NCBI GenBank assembly: GCA_964519805.1
Contig: CAZFKN010000004.1
Span: forward strand, 1-63,090
Direction: 5' to 3'
From: DASQPE01 sp964519805
Lineage (GTDB): Bacteria; Gemmatimonadota; Gemmatimonadetes; Gemmatimonadales; GWC2-71-9
Length of the DNA stretch: 63,090 nucleotides
In this document: positions 47,360 to 56,273 of the stretch, piece after piece
Layout of the letters: each line of letters starts with the position of its first letter
How positions within the stretch are numbered: position 1 is the first letter of the stretch
Made by a program: the position numbers and the translations under genes
Notes under the pieces: generated by a model
Told to the model about the DNA's origin: nothing
What the model saw: the letters and a program-made list of their open reading frames with translations, nothing else
Databases searched by the model: none

Positions 47360-48949
47360 ATGGCGACGATGTCGCTGCCGGCCAGGACCGGCGGCCTGCA
47401 ACGGGCGGACGTCTACCGCTACCGCTATCTCATCGCGTTCGCGGTGGCGCTGGCAAGCGTGCTGGAGCTGGTGGACACCAGCATCGTCAACGTGGCGATC
47501 CCCCACATGATGGGTGAGCTGGGCGCCACGCTGGACGAGATCGCCTGGGTGTCCACCGGCTACATCGTGGCCAACGTGATCGTGCTGCCGCTCACAAGCT
47601 GGCTGTCGGCCCGGTTCGGACGGCGGAACTACTACACCGGCTCCATCATCGTCTTCACCATTGCGTCGTTCCTCTGCGGCAACGCCTCGTCGCTCGAGAT
47701 GCTCGTGGCCGGGCGGGTCATCCAGGGCATCGGGGGGGGCGCACTGATCTCCACTGCCCAGGCGATCCTGTTCGACGTGTTCCCGGTGGAGGAGCGGGCC
47801 GCGGGTCAGGCAATCTTCGGGATGAGCGTGATGGTCGGACCCACGCTGGGGCCGACGCTCGGCGGCTGGATCACCGACAACTACTCCTGGCCCTGGATTT
47901 TCTACATCAACCTGCCGCTCGGCGTGCTCGCCGGGTTTCTGACGTGGCGGCTCGTGCCGGAGCCGGCGCACGAGGCAGAGCACGAGACCGAAACGGTGGA
48001 CTGGTGGGGCCTGGCGTTCCTGATTCTGGGCATCGGGGCGCTGCAGATCATGCTGGAGCGCGGAGAAGCCAAGGACTGGTTCGACTCGCGCGAGATCGTC
48101 GTCGAAGGGATCCTCGCGGCGATCGGCGTGGTCTGCTTCATCTGGCACGAGCTGCGGACGGATCACCCGATCGTCGACCTCCGCATTCTCCGCAATCGCC
48201 AGCTCGCCGTCGGCGTCACCTTCGCCGTGCTGCTCGGCTTCGCCCTCTACTCGAGCGTGTTCGCTCTGCCGGTGTTCCTCCAGAACGTCCTCCAGTACAC
48301 GGCCTGGGACACCGGCAAGGTCATCCTGCCCGGCGCGATCTCGAGCGCGATCGCGATGGCCATCGTGGGGCGTATTGCGTCCAAGGTGGACGCCAGACTG
48401 CTCATCACCACCGGCGTGCTGATGTTCCTGTCCTCCATGTGGATGCACTACCACTTCACGATCGAAACCGGTCTCCCGGATATGTTCTGGCCGATGGTGC
48501 TTCGCGGGTTCGGCATCGGTCTTGTGTTCGTGCCGCTTACGGGCGCCACGGTGGCGGACCTGACACCGGGGCAGATCCCCCAGGGAACCGGTCTGTTCAA
48601 TCTCTCGCGCCAGCTGGGCGGGAGCTTCGGGATCGCGGTGACCGCGACGCTGCTGAGCCGCTTTACCGATCATGCCCGGAGCGCCCTCGCAGCGCACCTC
48701 ACCGCCTCGGACACCGCGACCCGCGGGTGGCTCGACGCGGTCACCCGGTCGATGCAACACCTGGGCGGCTCCCTCGCGCAGGCGCAGCTCAAGGCCTCGG
48801 CCCTGCTCGACCTCCGGCTCAATCAGCAGGCATCGGTGTTCGCCTTCGAGAAGGTCTTCCTGATCATGGGCCTCTCCTTCACGGCGGTGCTCCCGCTCCT
48901 GCTGCTCTTCCGGACGGGCCGAGCGCGCGGAGGCGGGATGGCGCACTGA
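47360..48949 (+). CDS. DHA2 (EmrB/QacA) MFS drug efflux transporter, 14 helices
   Basis: The 529-residue proton-driven pump shows DHA2 motifs: ELVDTSIVNVAIPHMMGELG in helix 1 (motif D1), ISAWLSARFGRR-like LTSWLSARFGRRNYYTGSII (motif A), GRVIQGIGGGALISTAQAIL (motif B), and GMSVMVGPTLGPTLGGWITD (motif C). It fits EmrB. A possible soluble loop lies around residue 450. It completes the tripartite pump with the genes before it and is 31 bases before a histidine kinase. Confidence 0.93.
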   Translation: MATMSLPARTGGLQRADVYRYRYLIAFAVALASVLELVDTSIVNVAIPHMMGELGATLDEIAWVSTGYIVANVIVLPLTSWLSARFGRRNYYTGSIIVFTIASFLCGNASSLEMLVAGRVIQGIGGGALISTAQAILFDVFPVEERAAGQAIFGMSVMVGPTLGPTLGGWITDNYSWPWIFYINLPLGVLAGFLTWRLVPEPAHEAEHETETVDWWGLAFLILGIGALQIMLERGEAKDWFDSREIVVEGILAAIGVVCFIWHELRTDHPIVDLRILRNRQLAVGVTFAVLLGFALYSSVFALPVFLQNVLQYTAWDTGKVILPGAISSAIAMAIVGRIASKVDARLLITTGVLMFLSSMWMHYHFTIETGLPDMFWPMVLRGFGIGLVFVPLTGATVADLTPGQIPQGTGLFNLSRQLGGSFGIAVTATLLSRFTDHARSALAAHLTASDTATRGWLDAVTRSMQHLGGSLAQAQLKASALLDLRLNQQASVFAFEKVFLIMGLSFTAVLPLLLLFRTGRARGGGMAH

Positions 48950-48980
48950 GGCGGCGCGTTTCATACTTCTCGCCGCTCCC

Positions 48981-50465
48981 ATGACCGTTCAGCGGAAGCT
49001 CCTCCTCGGTTTCTCCCTCATGGCCCTCCCCGCCCTGCTCGTCGGCGCCGAGGCCATCCGCAGCAACGCCCTTGAGCGTCGCGCCCTCGAGGCGCTCGGC
49101 GAGAGCCTCGCCCGCAACCGGACCTACGCCGACGTCGAGAACGCCATGTTCGACCAGACGGAGGCGATCTGGCGACACCTCACCGGCCTCGATCCCGAAG
49201 CCCGGCAGGAGTGGCGGCTCGGCGGCGAGGTGGTCGATTACTGGCTCGATCGCTGGGCCGTCCAGCTGCCGCCCGAGCAGATGGACCTGGCGAACGGCGT
49301 GCGCCAGATTCAGCGCGAGATCCGCGCGACGGGCGACAGCGTGATCGCGCTGGCCGACGGGGGTAAGCGGGAGGCCGCGTATGCGCTCGCCCGGAGCGAG
49401 CTCAAGCTCCGGCTGCTCCCGGGTCTCGCGCGGGTGAACCGGGAGATCTACCGCCGGACGCGCGAGTCGAGCGTCCAGCAGGCGTTCACCCGCGTGGAGC
49501 AGATCGTGGACACGGAACGGCGGCTGCTCGTCGGGATTTTCGCCGCGGCCATCGGGGCGGGCCTCCTCGCCTCCTGGCTGATCACCCGCAGCATGGTGCG
49601 CCCGATCAACGAGCTTCGCGGAGCCATGGGCGTCGTCGGTGCCGGCGACCTGGAGCACCCGATCGCCACTCAGCGCCAGGACGAGATCGGCGACCTGGCG
49701 CGTGCCTTCGCCGATATGACCGGGCGCCTGCGCCAGACCCAGGCCAAGCTGGTGCAGTCCGAAAAGCTCGCCTCGATCGGCGAGATGTCCGCCGCGGTCG
49801 CACACGGCCTGCGGAATCCGCTCGCGAGTCTCCGCGCGGCCGCGCAGTTCGCGCTCAAGCGTCCTGACTCGCCGGCGTCGCGGGAGCAACTGAGCGCCAT
49901 CGTCGACGAGGTCGACCGGCTCGACCGCCGCATCACGCACCTGCTGAGCTTCTCTCGACCCGCGCCGTTCCATCCGATGCGCGAAGGCGTGGCTCAGCTG
50001 GTCGAGGGCGTGTTGCCGGCCTTTGCTCAGCTGCTCGAAGAGCCGAAAGTCGAGCTGAGCGTTGATGTGCCGTCGGACCTGCCCGTGGTTCTGGTCGACC
50101 CGATACAGATGGAGCAGACCCTGGTGGAGCTGATCTCCAATGCGCTCGATGCGATGCCCGCCGGAGGCCGGCTGACAATCGGCGCGCGGCGCGAAGCGGG
50201 CGGGGTTGGCGACCGGGACAGCGTCGTCGTCAGGATCGCCGACACCGGCGGCGGCATTCCCGAGGAGGCGCTGGCCCGCGTGAGCGAGCCGTTCTTCACG
50301 ACACGGGCCGAAGGGACCGGACTGGGACTCGCCATTGCGAAACGCTACGTCGAGCAGAACGGCGGCCGCCTCGAGATCACGAGCCGGACGGGAGAGGGCA
50401 CGACCGTGAGCGTGCGACTCCCCGCGGCCGCGGACGCCGCGGACGCAACCGGGAGGAGCGCATGA
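48981..50465 (+). CDS. Membrane histidine kinase (HAMP, HisKA, HATPase)
   Basis: The 494-residue kinase has two membrane helices (KLLLGFSLMALPALLVGAEA; LVGIFAAAIGAGLLASWLIT), a periplasmic four-helix-like sensor between them, a HAMP linker (RSMVRPINELRGAMGVVGAG), and the H-box with phospho-His in MSAAVAHGLRNPLASLRAAA (near residue 273). The ATPase has N-box TLVELISNALDAMPAGG, G1 ADTGGGIPEEAL and G2 GTGLGLAIAKRYVEQNGG. It resembles NtrB/ZraS-type partners of sigma-54 regulators. Stop and start of the next gene overlap by four bases. Confidence 0.94.
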   Translation: MTVQRKLLLGFSLMALPALLVGAEAIRSNALERRALEALGESLARNRTYADVENAMFDQTEAIWRHLTGLDPEARQEWRLGGEVVDYWLDRWAVQLPPEQMDLANGVRQIQREIRATGDSVIALADGGKREAAYALARSELKLRLLPGLARVNREIYRRTRESSVQQAFTRVEQIVDTERRLLVGIFAAAIGAGLLASWLITRSMVRPINELRGAMGVVGAGDLEHPIATQRQDEIGDLARAFADMTGRLRQTQAKLVQSEKLASIGEMSAAVAHGLRNPLASLRAAAQFALKRPDSPASREQLSAIVDEVDRLDRRITHLLSFSRPAPFHPMREGVAQLVEGVLPAFAQLLEEPKVELSVDVPSDLPVVLVDPIQMEQTLVELISNALDAMPAGGRLTIGARREAGGVGDRDSVVVRIADTGGGIPEEALARVSEPFFTTRAEGTGLGLAIAKRYVEQNGGRLEITSRTGEGTTVSVRLPAAADAADATGRSA

Positions 50466-51877
50466 GCGGCCCGACCGTGCTCATCGTGGACGATGAGCGC
50501 ACACTCGCCCGCGCCGTAAAGGCCTTTCTTGCCGAATCCGGCTATGAGGCCGAAGTCGCCGGGGACGCCGAGACGGCGCTGGCCCTGCTGGAGCGCCTTC
50601 GGCCGGACGTGGTCTTCAGTGACGTGCGCCTCCCCGGGATGAGCGGGATCGATCTGCTCAAGCGCATCCGGGAGTTCGACGCCGCGATCCCGGTCGTCAT
50701 CATGACCGCGCACGGCACCATCGAAGGAGCGGTGGAGGCGGTGAAGCTGGGCGCGTTCGACTACCTCAAGAAGCCGGTCGATCTCGAGGAGCTGAAGCTG
50801 CTGGCCGACCGCGCCCGGGAGCAGTCGCGCCGCGAGGGAGAGCTGTCCTACTACCGTCGCCAGGCGGCCCGCGAGGAGGGGTTCGGCGGCGTCGTGGGCG
50901 AATCGCCGGCGATGCGCGCCGTGCTCGAACGAGCCCGCCAGATCGCCGCGCTCGAGGAGACCCCGCCGGTGCTGATCACCGGCGAGACCGGTACCGGCAA
51001 GGGGCTCGTCGCCCGAACCATCCACGCGTCGGGCATCCGCTCGGACAAGCCCTTCATCGACGTCAACTGCACGGCGCTGCCTGGATCGCTGATGGAAGCC
51101 GAGCTGTTCGGCTATGAGCGTGGTGCCTTCACGGATGCGAAGGAGTCCAAGCTCGGCCTGTTCGAGGCGGCGGAGGGGGGGTTCATTTTCCTCGACGAGG
51201 TCGGCGACATCGAGCTGGCCCTCCAGGGGAAGCTCCTACGCGCCATCGAGGAGCGCACGGTTCGGCGCGTGGGAGGCATACGGGATCGCACGATCGACGT
51301 GCGCATCCTGGCGGCGACGAACCGGGACCTCGAGCGTGAGTCCCAACGTGAGCGATTCCGCAAGGATCTCTACTTCCGGCTCGCGGTCATCCTCCTCCGC
51401 CTGCCACCCCTTCGCGAGCGGGGCGACGACGTGCTGCGGCTGGCGGATCACTATCTGCGCCAGTTCAGCGCCAAGTACGGTCGCGATGTGCGGCGCATCG
51501 ACGCGCTCGCACGCGAGCGCCTGCTGCGTTACCCGTGGCCCGGCAACGTCCGGGAGCTGAGCCATGTCATCGAGCGGGCGGTGCTGTGGAGCCAGGGGTC
51601 GGTCCTCGAGGTTGAGCACCTGTCCCTCACAACGGCGGCTGAGGACGCTGAGGCGGCCGAGGCGGTCGGCAACGGCGACCCCGAGCAGACCACGGGGGGC
51701 GCACCGGTGCCGGCGGCCTTCCCGCCACCCGGTGTGGACCTGGCCCAGTGGGAGAAGGCGATGATCGAGCAGGCGCTCCGGGAGGCCGGGGGTAACCAGA
51801 CGCGGGCCGCGCAGCGGCTCGGCATCTCACGTGACACGCTGCGCTATCGGCTGAAAAAGTTTGGCATCCAGGGGTGA
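50462..51877 (+). CDS. NtrC-family sigma-54-dependent response regulator
   Basis: The 471-residue activator has a receiver with phospho-Asp54 (VVFSDVRLPGMSG), a central AAA+ domain (Walker A TGETGTGKGLVARTIH; Walker B FIFLDEVGDIELALQGKLLR; Arg finger region RFRKDLYFRL) and a C-terminal Fis-type HTH (TRAAQRLGISRDTLRYRLKK). The sigma-54 loop reads GAFTDA instead of GAFTGA, a known variant among these activators. Its likely targets have a -24/-12 promoter; I could not find a good one before pqqA. Immediately downstream is an inverted repeat at 51882-51923. Confidence 0.94.
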   Translation: MSGPTVLIVDDERTLARAVKAFLAESGYEAEVAGDAETALALLERLRPDVVFSDVRLPGMSGIDLLKRIREFDAAIPVVIMTAHGTIEGAVEAVKLGAFDYLKKPVDLEELKLLADRAREQSRREGELSYYRRQAAREEGFGGVVGESPAMRAVLERARQIAALEETPPVLITGETGTGKGLVARTIHASGIRSDKPFIDVNCTALPGSLMEAELFGYERGAFTDAKESKLGLFEAAEGGFIFLDEVGDIELALQGKLLRAIEERTVRRVGGIRDRTIDVRILAATNRDLERESQRERFRKDLYFRLAVILLRLPPLRERGDDVLRLADHYLRQFSAKYGRDVRRIDALARERLLRYPWPGNVRELSHVIERAVLWSQGSVLEVEHLSLTTAAEDAEAAEAVGNGDPEQTTGGAPVPAAFPPPGVDLAQWEKAMIEQALREAGGNQTRAAQRLGISRDTLRYRLKKFGIQG

Positions 51878-51881
51878 ATCG

Positions 51882-51923
51882 GCGGTGGGTGATATAACCC
51901 ACTTGGATGAGATCACCCACCGC
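51882..51923. promoter_or_regulatory. Nested inverted repeat after the regulator gene
   Basis: A perfect 12-base inverted repeat (51882-51893 with 51912-51923) encloses an 18-base loop. The left box GTGGGT (51885-51890) can also pair with a nearer ACCCAC (51897-51902), giving two exclusive hairpins. There is no T run. It can be a terminator of the kinase/regulator pair or an operator. Confidence 0.5.
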
Positions 51924-51979
51924 TTGGTCCTGTCCGACGATTCAGCGCCGCTGCAAGAGGGCGCCGTAAAAGCCTACGG

Positions 51980-51985
51980 TATAAT
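51980..51985 (+). promoter_or_regulatory. Candidate -10 box for the pqq operon
   Basis: A consensus TATAAT lies 153 bases upstream of the pqqA start, in a 260-base gene-free stretch (51878-52137), and lacks an obvious -35 box. A second weaker box TATAAC at 52037-52042 has TTGGCC 20 bases before it. The remaining leader has two small GC hairpins (around 52075-52110). No sigma-54 -24/-12 signal was seen. Confidence 0.35.
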
Positions 51986-52137
51986 CAGTTAGATCGAGAC
52001 GTCCAACACGTTGGCCGTTTCGGCATGGCATCTGCCTATAACAGGGCGTCGTCGGGTTCTTGCAAGGCCCGACTGGGTGAAGGCACCCAACCCGATCGGG
52101 CCACTTGGCCCCAATCACTCACCAAGCGGAGGTTCAG

Positions 52138-52212
52138 ATGCGTTGGACCAAGCCCGAAGCCGAAGTCGTCGCCGTCACGATGGAAGTCACCGCGTACGTC
52201 GCGACCCTCTAA
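52138..52212 (+). CDS. pqqA: PQQ precursor peptide PqqA
   Basis: A 24-residue peptide starting MRWTKPEAEVV with the invariant Glu16-x3-Tyr20 pair (EVTAY) that PqqE crosslinks to build the PQQ core. It ends VATL. A strong GGAGG ribosome site (52128-52132) lies five bases before the ATG. It is followed at once by a stem-loop and then pqqB, the classical arrangement giving high pqqA levels. The length and motifs match the family exactly. Confidence 0.95.
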   Translation: MRWTKPEAEVVAVTMEVTAYVATL

Positions 52213-52233
52213 GACTGCGGCATCAGGACTGCG

Positions 52234-52266
52234 GGGGCTCGCGCAAGCGAGCCCCTTAGCTTTTTA
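52234..52266 (+). terminator. Attenuator hairpin between pqqA and pqqB
   Basis: A perfect 9-base-pair stem (52234-52242 with 52247-52255) with a GCAA tetraloop is followed by a T-rich stretch (52256-52266). It ends 22 bases before pqqB. It should stop most transcripts after pqqA, so that the precursor is made in excess over the enzymes. Confidence 0.75.
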
Positions 52267-52288
52267 GGCCCGAGGTCGCGACCCGAAG

Positions 52289-53200
52289 ATGCAGATCATC
52301 CTTCTTGGTACGGCCGCCGGCGGCGGCTTCCCCCAATGGAATTGCTGGTGTCCGAGCTGCCGCGTAGCCCGGCATGAGCCCGGGCGCGCGCTCGCCCGTA
52401 CCCAGTCTTCCGCGGCCGTGACCGCGGACGGGAAACGGTGGTTCCTGCTCAACGCTTCGCCGGACGTGCGCGAGCAACTCGCCCGGCTGCCGGTCGAGCC
52501 GCCGAATGGGCCACGCCATGTCCCGGTGGCCGGCGTGGTCGCGACCGATGCCGAGCTGGACCACACGCTCGGTATCGTGCTCCTGCGCGAGGGGCGCCGC
52601 CTTCAGCTTTATCTGACCTGCGCGGTGCGACAGGTGCTCGAGCGCGATTCCAGCATTCTCCCGGTCACCCGCGCCTTTGCGGAGGTCGAGGTGGTCGAGT
52701 TGCCGCCCCAGGGCGGGCCGGTCTCCCTGACCTACCCGGATGGCGCCGCGAGCGGGCTCTCGGTCGAGACCTTCCCGGTGCCCGCCGGTCCTCCCAGGTT
52801 CGCGAGCGAGGAGGTTGCCGGCCACACGGTGGGGCTCGTGCTGCGTGACCAGGCGACGGGCGGGTCGTGCGCGTTCGTGCCCGGGTGCGGCGGGCTCGAC
52901 GACGGTCTGCTGGCTCGACTCGACGCGGTCGATCTTGCCCTGTTCGACGGCACGTTCTGGACCGACGATGAGCTGATCCGGCTTGGCATCGGCGACCGCA
53001 CGGCGCGCCAGATGGATCACCTGCCTGTCTCGGGACCGGGCGGCAGTCTGGAGCAGCTGGCCGCCCTGCGGACGCCCCGCCGGGTGTACACCCACATCAA
53101 CAACACCAATCCGATGCTCGTCGAGGATTCGCCCGAGCGGGCGCTGGTCGTGGGACGCGGGCTCGTGGTCGGCATGGACGGGATGCGGTTCGACGTATGA
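52289..53200 (+). CDS. pqqB: PQQ biosynthesis protein PqqB
   Basis: PqqB is a metallo-beta-lactamase-fold hydroxylase acting on the PQQ tyrosine. The 303-residue protein has the family zinc motif C19-x-C21-x2-C24 in GGGFPQWNCWCPSCR, the metal site TDAELDHTLGIVLLREG, the later LFDGTFWTDDEL and the C-terminal HINNTNPML. All are intact. It begins 33 bases after the T tract of the attenuator and overlaps the possible upstream start of pqqC by four bases. Confidence 0.96.
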   Translation: MQIILLGTAAGGGFPQWNCWCPSCRVARHEPGRALARTQSSAAVTADGKRWFLLNASPDVREQLARLPVEPPNGPRHVPVAGVVATDAELDHTLGIVLLREGRRLQLYLTCAVRQVLERDSSILPVTRAFAEVEVVELPPQGGPVSLTYPDGAASGLSVETFPVPAGPPRFASEEVAGHTVGLVLRDQATGGSCAFVPGCGGLDDGLLARLDAVDLALFDGTFWTDDELIRLGIGDRTARQMDHLPVSGPGGSLEQLAALRTPRRVYTHINNTNPMLVEDSPERALVVGRGLVVGMDGMRFDV

Positions 53201-53211
53201 ACGGAGCAACG

Positions 53212-53964
53212 ATGACGACAGTGACCTTCCAGGCCTCCCAACTCGCGACTCCGCCCCAAGCACCGTTCCCGTCGCTCGACCGGCCACTCGCGCCCGACGA
53301 GTTGGAGCAGGCCCTTCGTAACTTCCAAGGCTCGTACTACGTGGAGCACCCGTTTCACAAGCTGATGTACGAGGGGAAGCTGACCCAGCGTCAATTTCAG
53401 GGCTGGGTGGCGAACCGCCTCGCCTATCAGCGGGTGGTTCCGCGGAAGGACGCCGCCATCCTGTCGAACTGCCCGGACCCCGATGTGCGCCGGGAGTGGA
53501 TCCAGCGCATCATCGACCACGACGGCACGGCGCCCGGCACCGGCGGCATCGAGCTGTGGATCCGCCTCGGCATAGCCCTCGGGGTGCCGCGCGAGGAGAT
53601 GGAGGACGAGCGCCATGTCCTGCCGGCCGTGCGGCTCATCTGCGAATCGTACGTCACGTTCTGCCGCACCAAGCCGTGGGTGCAGGCGTGCGCGTCGTCC
53701 CTCACCGAGCTGTTCGCCCCCAAGATCCACCAGCAACGGATCGAGGCGTTTCCCAGGCACTACCCCTGGATTCCACCGGAGGGGCTCGACTACTTCAGGA
53801 GCCGTCTGGTGCAGGCCCCCCGCGACGTCACCCATGGGCTTGCCATCGTCAAGCGACACTGTACCACGGTCGACACCCAGCGCGCGGCGTTCGAGGCCCT
53901 CGCCTTCAAGCTGGACATGCTCTGGGCGATGATCGACACCATCCACCATGCCTACCTCGACTGA
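53212..53964 (+). CDS. pqqC: Pyrroloquinoline-quinone synthase PqqC
   Basis: PqqC performs the final cofactorless ring closure and eight-electron oxidation. The 250-residue all-helical protein contains HPFHKLMYEGKLTQRQFQGW, VANRLAYQRVVPRKDAAILS, RIIDHDGTAPGTGGIELWIR and the C-terminal VKRHCTTVDTQRAAFEAL. ATG 53212 follows a GGAG box; an alternative ATG at 53197 overlapping the pqqB stop adds five residues. Confidence 0.95.
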   Translation: MTTVTFQASQLATPPQAPFPSLDRPLAPDELEQALRNFQGSYYVEHPFHKLMYEGKLTQRQFQGWVANRLAYQRVVPRKDAAILSNCPDPDVRREWIQRIIDHDGTAPGTGGIELWIRLGIALGVPREEMEDERHVLPAVRLICESYVTFCRTKPWVQACASSLTELFAPKIHQQRIEAFPRHYPWIPPEGLDYFRSRLVQAPRDVTHGLAIVKRHCTTVDTQRAAFEALAFKLDMLWAMIDTIHHAYLD

Positions 53965-54235
53965 GCGCGGCGTGCCTCTGAGTCCCGACTCCGTCCCCCG
54001 CCTCTGGCGGCTTGCGCGGCTCGACTACGACCCGGTCCGGCAACGGCGCATCCTCCTCTATCCTGAAGGCGCGGTGCTGCTGAACGACACGGGAGCCGCC
54101 GTGCTCGAGCTGGTGGACGGCAAGCGGACCATAACCGAGATCGCCCGGGTTCTGGGCGAGCGTTACGAGACCGACGTAACCGCCGATGTGACCGAGTATC
54201 TGTCGGGCTTGGCGGAGAGAGAGCTGATCCAATGA
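53948..54235 (+). CDS. pqqD: PQQ peptide chaperone PqqD
   Basis: PqqD is the RiPP-recognition protein that binds PqqA and presents it to PqqE. The 95-residue winged-helix protein has RLWRLARLDYDPVRQRRILL, YPEGAVLLNDTGAAVLELVD and GKRTITEIARVLGERY, typical of the family. It overlaps the pqqC end by 17 bases and the pqqE start by four, so all three are co-translated. A start at GTG 53972 is possible. Confidence 0.94.
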   Translation: MPTSTERGVPLSPDSVPRLWRLARLDYDPVRQRRILLYPEGAVLLNDTGAAVLELVDGKRTITEIARVLGERYETDVTADVTEYLSGLAERELIQ

Positions 54236-55323
54236 CGTCCGACCGTCCCACCACGCTGCTGGCCGAGCTGACCCATCGGTGTCCGCTCCATTGTCCGTAT
54301 TGCTCGAACCCGCTCGAGCTGATCCGCGCGGATGCCGAGCTTTCCACCGACGACTGGAAGCGGGTCTTCACCCAGGCTCGTCAGCTGGGCGTGCTCCAGC
54401 TCGGCCTTTCCGGAGGCGAGCCGCTCGTGCGGAAGGACCTCGAGGAGCTGGCGGCCCACGCGCGCGGCATCGGGCTGTACAGTACCCTGGTGACCTCCGG
54501 GCTCGGCCTGACACGGAAGCGCGCCGAAGCACTGCGCGAGGCCGGGCTCGAGCACATACAGGTCTCCATTCAGGATTCCGACACCGAATCGGCCGAGCGA
54601 ATCGCCGGGGTGAGCTCGGTGAAGCAGAAGCGCGCCGCCATCGCCCTGGTGAAAGAGCTGGGCTTCGCGTTCTCGATCAACGTTGTGCTCCATCGGGCGA
54701 ATCTCGACCGGATCGGTGAGCTGATCGACCTGGCCGGCAGCCTGGGCGCCGACCGCCTGGAGTTGGCCAACACGCAGTACTACGGCTGGGGGCTCAAGAA
54801 CCGGGCGGCGCTGATGCCGACGCGGGAGCAGGTGTACAAGGCCAGGGAGATCGCGGAGGCGGCGATCGACCGGTACCGGAAGAAGATGCAGATCCTCTTC
54901 GTGCTGCCCGACTACCACGAGCAGTACCCCAAGGCCTGCTACGGTGGGTGGGGCAAGCTCTATATCGTGGTCGCGCCCAACGGGCAGGCGCTGCCGTGTC
55001 ATGCGGCGAGCAGCATCACGTCGCTCTCGTTCCCGACGGTCCGGGAGCACTCGCTCGAGTGGATCTGGCAAGAGTCGCCGGGGTTCCAGGCGTTCCGCGG
55101 GGACGGATGGATGAAGGAGCCCTGCCGCACCTGCCCCCGCAAGGCGGTGGATTTCGGTGGCTGCCGCTGCCAGGCCTTCGCGCTCACAGGCGACGCGGCC
55201 AATCCTGATCCCGTCTGCACGCTCACTCCGTTCCGCGGGATCATCGACGAGGCGCTGGCGGAGCCGACGGGCACGGTCGGCTACGAGTATCGCGTGCTCA
55301 CGGGAGAGCCCCAGCGCGCGTGA
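54232..55323 (+). CDS. pqqE: PqqA peptide cyclase PqqE (radical SAM/SPASM)
   Basis: PqqE forms the Glu-Tyr carbon-carbon bond in PqqA. The 363-residue enzyme has the radical SAM cluster at C17-x3-C21-x2-C24 (THRCPLHCPYCSNP), the SAM-binding LGLSGGEPLVRKDLEEL and LVTSGLGL segments, and a SPASM domain with its extra clusters (CYGGWGKLYIVVAPNGQALP, then CRTCPRKAVDFGGCRCQAF). All Cys expected for auxiliary clusters are present. Its stop overlaps the GTG of the ABC ATPase gene. Confidence 0.96.
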   Translation: MTSDRPTTLLAELTHRCPLHCPYCSNPLELIRADAELSTDDWKRVFTQARQLGVLQLGLSGGEPLVRKDLEELAAHARGIGLYSTLVTSGLGLTRKRAEALREAGLEHIQVSIQDSDTESAERIAGVSSVKQKRAAIALVKELGFAFSINVVLHRANLDRIGELIDLAGSLGADRLELANTQYYGWGLKNRAALMPTREQVYKAREIAEAAIDRYRKKMQILFVLPDYHEQYPKACYGGWGKLYIVVAPNGQALPCHAASSITSLSFPTVREHSLEWIWQESPGFQAFRGDGWMKEPCRTCPRKAVDFGGCRCQAFALTGDAANPDPVCTLTPFRGIIDEALAEPTGTVGYEYRVLTGEPQRA

Positions 55324-56273
55324 GCCCGGCCCGCGGTGCGGCCGCACCGGGCCGGGTGCCCCTGGCGATTCAGGCCGAGGGCCTCGGCCGGGACTATGGC
55401 ACGACCCGGGCGCTCGACGCGCTCGACCTCCGGGTGCCGGCCGGATCGCTCGTCGGGCTGGTCGGCCCGAACGGTGCGGGCAAGACGACGACAATGCTGC
55501 TCCTCGCCACCCTGCTCGCGCCGAGCCGGGGCTCGGCCCGCGTCTTCGAGCGCGACGTGACCCGCGACCGGGCGGGGGTCCGCCGGCTCCTCGGGCTCGT
55601 TTTTCAGGAGCCCAGCATCGACGGGCTTCTCACGGTCGAGGAGAATCTTCTGTTCGCCGGGCGGCTGGCCGGCATCGGCGGCGAGGCGGTACGGACGGCG
55701 GTGCAGCAGGCGATAGCCCGAACCGGACTCGCCGCTCGGGCAGCGCAGCCGGCGCGGCAACTCTCCGGTGGCTGGCGACGCCTCGCCGACATCGCCCGAG
55801 CGACTCTGCATCGACCCGACCTCCTCATCCTCGACGAGCCGACGGTCGGGCTCGACCCCGAGCACCGCGATCGCATGTGGAGCCTGCTCGATGTCGAGCG
55901 GCGCGAGCGCGGCGCGACGATCCTCTTTTCCACCCACTACCTGTCAGAGGCCGAGCCGGCGGATCGCGTCGTGATGCTCGCACGCGGGTCCATGGTCGCC
56001 GATGCGCCGCCGGCCGTGCTGCGCGCCGAGCTCGGCGATCAGGTAGCCGAGATCGATGGACCGGGCGCGGACGCCCTCGTAGCCGACCTGCGGGGCGCGG
56101 GACTCGTGGTGATGGCCCACCGATCGGAACGGGGCTGGCGCGTGGGACTCACAGGCTCGCGGGAGCACGTGACCGAGCTTGCGGCGGCGGCTCCGGGAAT
56201 CGCGCGCCTCGTGATCCGGCCGCCGACGCTTGAAGACGTCTATTTCGGGCGCACCCAGGCACCAGCGGCATGA
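55320..56273 (+). CDS. ABC transporter ATPase coupled to the pqq operon
   Basis: The 317-residue ATPase has Walker A GPNGAGKTTTMLLLATLL (near 55), GLVFQEPSIDGLLTVEENLL, the signature LSGGWRRLADIARATLHRPD (Trp replaces the usual Gln) and Walker B LLILDEPTVGLDPEHRD. The C-terminal part, ending LVIRPPTLEDVYFGRT, is that of ABC-2 drug/polyketide exporters (DrrA-like). Similar ATPases accompany PQQ-dependent alcohol-oxidation clusters. The coupling (GTGA overlap) to pqqE points to export of PQQ or of an intermediate, as an inference. Confidence 0.88.
   Translation: MSPARGAAAPGRVPLAIQAEGLGRDYGTTRALDALDLRVPAGSLVGLVGPNGAGKTTTMLLLATLLAPSRGSARVFERDVTRDRAGVRRLLGLVFQEPSIDGLLTVEENLLFAGRLAGIGGEAVRTAVQQAIARTGLAARAAQPARQLSGGWRRLADIARATLHRPDLLILDEPTVGLDPEHRDRMWSLLDVERRERGATILFSTHYLSEAEPADRVVMLARGSMVADAPPAVLRAELGDQVAEIDGPGADALVADLRGAGLVVMAHRSERGWRVGLTGSREHVTELAAAAPGIARLVIRPPTLEDVYFGRTQAPAA

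Noticed and set aside
51924..52137. Sigma-54 promoter (-24/-12) before pqqA
   Set aside because: TGGCAT near 52026 lacks a properly spaced TTGC box, and the TTGCA near 52060 lacks a -24 GG. Neither fits.
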